Of a DNA stretch of 64,000 bases, positions 59,221-64,000 are shown piece after piece. Position 1 is the first letter of the stretch, and each line of letters begins with the position of its first letter. Position numbers and translations under genes: made by a program. The stretch comes from Cocos nucifera (Eukaryota > Streptophyta > Magnoliopsida > Arecales > Arecaceae): positions 1 to 64,000 of the forward strand of contig QRFJ01004180.1 of the NCBI GenBank assembly GCA_006176705.1, written 5' to 3'. The notes below the pieces were generated by a model. It was given only the letters and a program-made list of their open reading frames with translations, ran no database searches and had not been told where the DNA came from.

Positions 59221-59450
59221 GACATCCTATAATGCTCCTCACTGACCAGCCGATCAAAGCGATCCTTCATCAAATGGATGCTTTTGAAAGAACTGCAAAA
59301 TGGGCCATTGAATTAATAGAATTTGACATCAACTATCGACCTTGGCCAGCAATCAAGGATCAAGCACTAGCTGACTTCATAGTTGAATGTACCATCCAAG
59401 ATGATGTCGAGCTTCAAAATGAAACCAATATTCCATGGTTGCACCCGAGC
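59030..59450 (+). pseudogene. N: first RNase H domain
   Basis: LYLTIFPVVLAAILIKEEEKVQRPVYYIN (59040-59130), RYTKLKKLTYALLI, and in frame 59232-59591 LLTDQPIKAILHQMD..RTAKWAIELIEFDINY..WPAIKDQALADFI. This is the Gypsy-type RNase H after RT. A stop lies near 59205 between the two parts. Confidence 0.8.
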
Positions 59451-59469
59451 TCCTTTGAAGAAAGAACGG

Positions 59470-60060
59470 ACCTTCCTAAAGATTTTTGGGCCCTATATGT
59501 TGATGGCTCCTCCAACACTTTCATAGTAGGTGCTGGGCTAATCCTGATCAATCCAAAAAAAAATCATTATGGAGTACGCACTGTGTTTTGAATTTTTGGT
59601 GACAAACAATGGGACAGAATATAAGGCCCTAATAGTCGGGCTCAGGATAGCTAAAGAATCAAGAGTTGATCAGTTTCAGATGCAGTGACTCCCAACTGAT
59701 CGTGGGGAAGGTCAGCGGCAGTTATGAAGCCTAAAAAGAGAGCATGATAAAATATCTTGAGAAGGTGAAGAGCTTGATCCCAACCTTCGATAGCTTCAGC
59801 ATTTGACAAATCTCGAGAGCAAAAAATGCTAAGGCCGACCTTCTTTCCAAGCTAGCCACCCTAGCTCCTAACAAGCTTCCGAAGGAAGCTTATTATGAGA
59901 CATTGAAATGCCCATGCACAGAGGAACCGCAGCCCATCATGCAGGTTGGGCAGGAGCCCTGCTGGATTGACCCGCTGATCGCTTATCTTAAGGATGGGGT
60001 TCTTCCTTGTGACCCGAAAGAGACTCGAAAGTTGAGAAACCAAGCCTCCTAGTATGTTCT
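59470..60060 (+). pseudogene. N: archaeal-type RNase H and linker
   Basis: FWALYVDGSSNTFIVGAGLIL (59485-59550) is the opening strand pair of the extra RNase H of Tat elements with the D-G-S motif; then, in another frame, VTNNGTEYKALIVGLRIAKE (59600-59660) with the catalytic Glu, a Ser-rich D-S region near 59685 and NAKADLLSKLATLAP (59825-59870). Breaks occur near 59590 and 59690. The linker to integrase goes on to about 60060 (IDPLIAYLKDGVLP..PKETRKLR). Confidence 0.8.
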
Positions 60061-61180
60061 TTATGAGAATAAGCTGTATAAAAGGTTGTATTCCCTGCCA
60101 TTATTGAGATTACTCTGACGCTCTGAGGTCAATTTCGCATTATGAAAAGTGCACGAGAAAATTTATGGTGCCAGATCTCTATCTCATAAACTACTCCGAC
60201 AAGGATATTACTGGCCGACTATGCATAGTGATTATGTTGATTACGTCAGGATATGTGATCGCTGCCAAAGGAACGTGAATGTCCAAAGGCAACCAGCCAT
60301 CAAGCTTGCCCCATTGAGTGCTCCTTCATCATTTATGCAGTAGGAAATGGATATTCTTGGACCCTTCCTAATGGCATCTGGGCAATGAAAGTTTCTCCTA
60401 ATCACCATCGACTATTTCAGTAAATGGATCGAGGCCGAACCACTGGTAAAGATTATCGAAGCCAAGGTGCAAGACTTCATTTGAAAGTCGATCGTCCGTA
60501 GATTTGGACTATCCTGAACTATCATAATAGACAATGGCTGATAATTCACCAGGGTGAGGTTCACTGAGTTCTACGAAGGTCTGAATATCTTCCACCACTT
60601 TACGTCGGTAGCTCACTTGCAGGTAAATAGAGAAGCTAAAGTAACCAATTGGATCCAATTGCAAGGCATCAAGACAAGACTCAAAAAAGTAAAAGGGGCC
60701 TGGGCAGATAAACATTATCATGTTCTATGGGCATACCACACTATCCAAAGGCTGTCGACTAGAGAAACATCATTCGTCTTAGCTTTTGAAACAGAGATGG
60801 TCATCCCAATCGAGCTTAAGCTTCCATCGATGTGGGTAGTGCCTTTCAACGAGCAGCATAACCTGCAAGACCTCAGAGTCAACCTCGACCTATTGAAAGA
60901 AAAAAGAGAGGAAGCCCAAGTTTGGATGGTAGCTTATAGGCTAAAGGTGGCCCGATACTATAACTTCAGAGTTAGAGATAAAATGTTCAGAGTGGGGGAC
61001 TTAGTGCTTCGGCGAGCCACCATCTCTCAGCCTCAAAATCAGGAGAAGCTTGGTCCAAATTGGGAAGGATCCAATGGGGTCATGAAAGTCGTCCATCCTG
61101 GGACATACTACTTGAAGAAACTCGGAGAGGCAGACCTATCTCGATCATGGAATTCAGAAAATCTACGAATATTTTACTGA
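60061..61180 (+). pseudogene. N: integrase
   Basis: The zinc-binding domain is in frame 60149-60343: VHEKIYGA..LSHKLLRQGYYWPTM with the His part and ICDRCQR with the Cys pair. MDILGPF (60349) has the first Asp, IIIDNG (60525) the second, and NREAKVTNW (60628-60655) the Glu region. Frame 60554-61180 runs 208 residues to the end: TRLKKVKGAWADKHYHVLWAY, then MFRVGDLVLRR and the GPNWEGSNGVMKVVHPGTYYL C-terminal fold. No chromodomain follows. Stops near 60342, 60388, 60482 and 60541. Confidence 0.85.
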
Positions 61181-61289
61181 TGATTTGATTGCAATGAAAT
61201 CCTCCTACTTCAACACCTAATCTTTGTTGTATATCAGTAATAAAGGGAGACTACCCCCCAAACTTAATCTTATGATAAATATAGTCATG
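61181..61289 (+). other. N: spacer after integrase
   Basis: About 110 bases between the integrase stop and the 115-bp array, with no coding sequence or recognised signal. Confidence 0.6.
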
Positions 61290-62015
61290 TTAGGAACAGG
61301 AGGAGAACCTCATCCTAACGTGAGCAAAGTCGAAGGCCTCATTTATTTTAAATGAGATGAGGGTAGAGGCCCTGACAACGATCCTAATATGCCCCTACAG
61401 CCCATTAGAAATAAGAGGAGAACCTCATCCTAACATGAGCAAAGTCGAAGGCCTCGTTCATTTTAGATGAGATGAGAGAAGAGGCCCTGACAATAGCCCT
61501 AATGTACTCCTACAATCCATTAGGAATAGGAGGAGAACCTTATCCTAACATGAGCAAAGTTGAAAGCCTCGTTCATTTTAGATGAGATGAGGGGAGAGGC
61601 CCTGACAATGACCCTAATGTGCCCCTATAGGTCATTAGGAATAGGAGGAGAATCTCATCCTAACGTGAGCAAAGTCGAAGGCCTAGTTTATTTTAGACGA
61701 GATAAGGAAAGAGACCCTGACAATGGCCCTAATGTGCTCCTACAATCCGTTAGAAACAGAAGGAGAACCTCATCCTAACATGAGCAAAGTCAAAGACCTC
61801 GTTCATTTTAGACGAGATGAGAGAAGAGGCCTTGACAATGGCCCTAATGTATTCCTACAATCTATTAGGAATAGGAGGAGAATCTCATCCTAACTTGAGC
61901 AAAATCAAAGGCCTCGTTCGCTTTAGATGGGATGAGGGGAGAGACCCTAACATCGGCCCTAATACGCCCCTACAGTCTTGTTAGGAATAGAAGGAGAACC
62001 TCATCCTAACAAGAG
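61290..62015. repeat. N: tandem array of 115-bp units
   Basis: Units start at TTAG(G/A)AA(T/C)A at 61290, 61405, 61520, 61635, 61750, 61865 and 61981: five periods of exactly 115 bases and one of 116, the seventh partial to about 62015. Each has GGAGGAGAA(C/T)CTCATCCTAAC, GAGCAAAGTCGAAGGCCT and GAGGCCCTGACAA blocks. Tat elements are known to carry tandem repeats in this untranslated region. The frame 61560-61778 is a repeat product. Confidence 0.95.
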
Positions 62016-63140
62016 TAAAAATAATAGAGAGAGAGAAGGGTCGAAGGCGAGCATTGCATTCATATGAGGCAATGATGGATAAAATATTATTTTATTATAA
62101 GTTTAAATTTATTATAAGTAGGATGGAGGTCAACCAAATCGACTACATATTACAAGAAAGCCAACGCGGCAGGGATTGGCAAGACCAATTATAAAAAGAA
62201 TATATAAAAGGAGGTGAAGCCTTAAGACGGACCAAACTCCTCAGACTTTGGGTCGTCGACATCGGCCATCACCAAGGCCTGCTTCAACCTAATGATTTCC
62301 TCCTCAAGTTCTTTTTTTTTATACAAATTATTTATGTACACTCTATTGATATGCCCGAACTAGCCCTCAAGCTTCCACCGCTACCTCCTTAAGACCTCAG
62401 ACTCAACCTCCGCATCCTAGATGGCTTGATGCTCATAGATCAGTTGGAGCTTCAACCGCTGAACTTCGGCTTTCTCCATCCTGATAGTCCCTAAAAGCTC
62501 GCCAATGGTCTTCTTCAAAGAGGCAATCTCCTCCGACTCTCCACTAGATAGCCCATTGACCATCAACTAATTATTGCTGGAAATGGCTCACCTCTCTGTT
62601 AGCTGCTCGGAGCTCATGCTCGAGCCTGATCACTTCCTTCAATCAAGTTAGCTTATACTCATTATGCCAGGCTTCGGCATCATGAAGCTACTTCTAAAGT
62701 TTGAAGAACCTCTTGGATCAGTCCCAATCGTACCGGATACTATCAGTAGATTATGAAAAAGTTTCCTCCAGTAGTTGAAATTTTTTCTTCGCCGCCGTAA
62801 GATCGATCTCAAGGGAGTTGATCTTTGCCGTTAACTTCCAAGACTTGTTGCTGGTGCTTCTTCTCAGTTCGGCCATTTTTTTCTCGAAGCTGTCCTTCCG
62901 AATGCTAAAACTAGTAGAGTCCTTCCTGTGCAGGTTCCTAAGATGGATAACTTCGATAGTCTTCTCCGAAGCATTCTTCCTCGATTCTTGGAGATCATCC
63001 TCGATTTTTCTCAACTTCTTCTTCAACCAACGAATCTTCTTCTTCAAGCTCCTAATCAATGATTTAATTGGAACCCCATGGGGCAAAGGATCGGCATCAA
63101 CTGAAAGAGGGGAGTCATGACCTAGGTCATCAAGAGCGTT

Positions 63141-63270
63141 CTAAACCATACAAATGACAACATAAAGTGTAAGGCTAGAAAAAGATTTATCTTTCATTTA
63201 CTTGGATATTTTTAAATACATCGACATAAAAAAAAAAAAGGAAAGCTACACGATCTTCAAAAATCTAGAC
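63141..63270 (-). other. Apparent intron 2 of the antisense gene
   Basis: On the minus strand: CCTGAG|GTCTAG at the donor and GGTTTAG|AACGC at the acceptor. It is rich in A/T with stops in all frames, while both flanks stay in one frame (phase 0). Not confirmed by transcripts. Confidence 0.6.
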
Positions 63271-63876
63271 CTCAGGCAGCTTGGCCATAGGAGAGGTCAG
63301 AGCATCTTCATTTGCGTTCGGTCCGTCGGTAGGCTTGGGCGCTGCAACGATGGGTTCGAGAGCTTTCGAGATAGCTCCCATGGCTGAAGAAGAAGGAACG
63401 TCGATCAGAACAACTCAGACCCTAAGGGATGAAGGATCGGCTCTATCGTCGGACTCTTCCATCAAGAGGTCCAAATCTACCTTAGAAAAATTCTCAACAA
63501 CCCTCCCCAGATAGATCTGGAATCCCTTGATGAAGGCCTTCTGAGCAAAAGCTATTTTAATGTCCTCCATGTCCCTAAAGGACTTGAAGCTTTTGACTAC
63601 TTGCTCCACCACCGTGCTGACCCCTTCTTGCGCCTTCCTCTTTTCCTCCTCCTCTTAAGCCAAGGCAGTCCTCAAGTTCATCATCTTCTCATGCTCCATC
63701 CTTAACTCTTCCCGAAGGTACTCAACCTCGATGGTTTGGATTTTTGAAGCCACCCTCATGCTCCCGACTTCGGCCCGGGCCTTCTCAACCTCCGCACGAG
63801 CTTCCTCGAGGGCCTTCGAGGCTTTGGCCTGCCTCTGACTGGCCACCTCAGAGTGGGCGAAGAAATAATGCTCGAG

Positions 63877-63964
63877 CTATGATAGAAAATCAAGTTAAAA
63901 TTAGGAAGCTTTGACTTCATAAATGAAAAAGACCCCAGACCAAGACTATGAGATAGAAGACTAC
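63877..63964 (-). other. Apparent intron 1 of the antisense gene
   Basis: On the minus strand: CTTGAG|GTAGTC at the donor, a TTTTAAC branch-like motif and CTATCATAG|CTCGAG at the acceptor. AT-rich, 88 bases, phase 0. Not confirmed by transcripts. Confidence 0.6.
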
Positions 63965-64000
63965 CTCAAGATTGCCGGTGAAGAACTCATCGAATCTCTC

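Larger units (their letters stand above)
54211..64000 (+). mobile_element. N: Tat-type Gypsy retrotransposon, 3' end outside the window
   Basis: Plus strand: 5' LTR, gag, protease, RT, RNase H, an additional archaeal-type RNase H, integrase, a tandem array and an antisense gene. The second RNase H and the large region with antisense coding between integrase and 3' LTR are known features of the Tat clade (Grande, Retand, Ogre). No chromodomain is seen. All sense frames carry stops or frameshifts. Confidence 0.85.
62223..64000 (-). pseudogene. N: antisense coiled-coil gene with two apparent introns
   Basis: Minus strand, entering from beyond 64000. Exon pieces: 63965-64000 (ERFDEFFTGNLE), 63271-63876 (606 bases) and 62223-63140, joined in the same phase across GT-AG introns at 63877-63964 (88 bases) and 63141-63270 (130 bases). 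The middle exon encodes an Ala/Glu/Arg coiled coil (KALEEARAEVEKARAEVGSM), then AFIKGFQIYLGRVVENF and an acidic DLDLLMEESDD stretch. The last exon encodes long Lys/Glu coiled coils (SLKKKIRWLKKKLRKIEDD) and ends ..KSEEFGPS at 62223. Stops at 63655, 63415 and 62751 and a frame break near 62570 make it a pseudogene copy. Tat elements are known to carry antisense frames here. Function unknown. Confidence 0.7.

Noticed and set aside
61290..62015. Possible CRISPR-like array because of regular spacing
   Set aside because: Units are contiguous 115-bp tandem repeats without unique spacers, in a plant retrotransposon.
62818..63120. Plus-strand 100-residue frame with a hydrophobic core
   Set aside because: Complement of the antisense coiled-coil exon of N; no start context or domain.
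1..64000. Host genes, tRNA or rRNA genes
   Set aside because: No frame outside the elements has a recognisable domain, and no cloverleaf with tRNA promoter boxes was noticed; TGGTATCAGAGC hits are primer-binding sites, not tRNA genes. Short or spliced host exons cannot be ruled out by eye.

Overview
The window looks like repeat-dense intergenic DNA from the nuclear genome of a flowering plant, plausibly a monocot; the species cannot be fixed from sequence alone. Nearly all of it can be assigned to decayed LTR retrotransposons, plus one DNA-transposon remnant. I see no host protein gene, rRNA, tRNA, CRISPR array or bacterial-type operon. Almost every reading frame is interrupted by stops or frameshifts, and the longest stretches are recognisable Copia and Gypsy gag/pol pieces, so I annotate pseudogenes and elements rather than genes. 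Letters A to N below are working labels of mine.

Layout, left to right. A (1-1361): right part of a long Copia LTR, + strand. B (1362-2327): GC-rich remnant with a CACTA terminus. D (2331-4003): minus-strand gag start, primer-binding site (PBS) and 5' LTR of a Sirevirus-like element. E (4004-5255, 22193-23996 and about 45275-45345): an old Sirevirus-like Copia element, minus strand, split into pieces by later insertions. F (5256-22186): long-LTR Copia, minus strand, inserted in the gag of E; H (8899-16040, +) sits inside F. G (23997-24147 plus 41894-45269): a solo Copia LTR inserted in the LTR of E. I (24148-41888, minus) sits in G, and J (24826-35370, minus) sits in one LTR of I. K (about 45345-47508): Gypsy LTR/gag fragment. 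L (47509-53725, minus): the best preserved Copia, lacking its 5' end. M (53726-54210, +): Copia integrase fragment. N (54211 to beyond 64000, +): Tat-type Gypsy with 5' LTR, gag, protease, RT, RNase H, archaeal-type RNase H, integrase, a 115-bp tandem array and an antisense coiled-coil gene with two apparent introns.

Target-site duplications (TSDs) and LTR pairs let the nest be ordered: E first, then F and G in it, then H in F and I in G, and last J in I. H and I belong to one family with a gag but no pol. They keep Sirevirus traits (coiled-coil gag, serial polypurine tracts) and would have depended on enzymes made by relatives. The most interesting items are the antisense intron-bearing gene of N, the gag-only H/I family, the variable palindromic minisatellite in their LTRs, the duplicated hairpin in the leader of J, and the four-deep nest itself. 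Nothing here amounts to a clearly new biochemical system.
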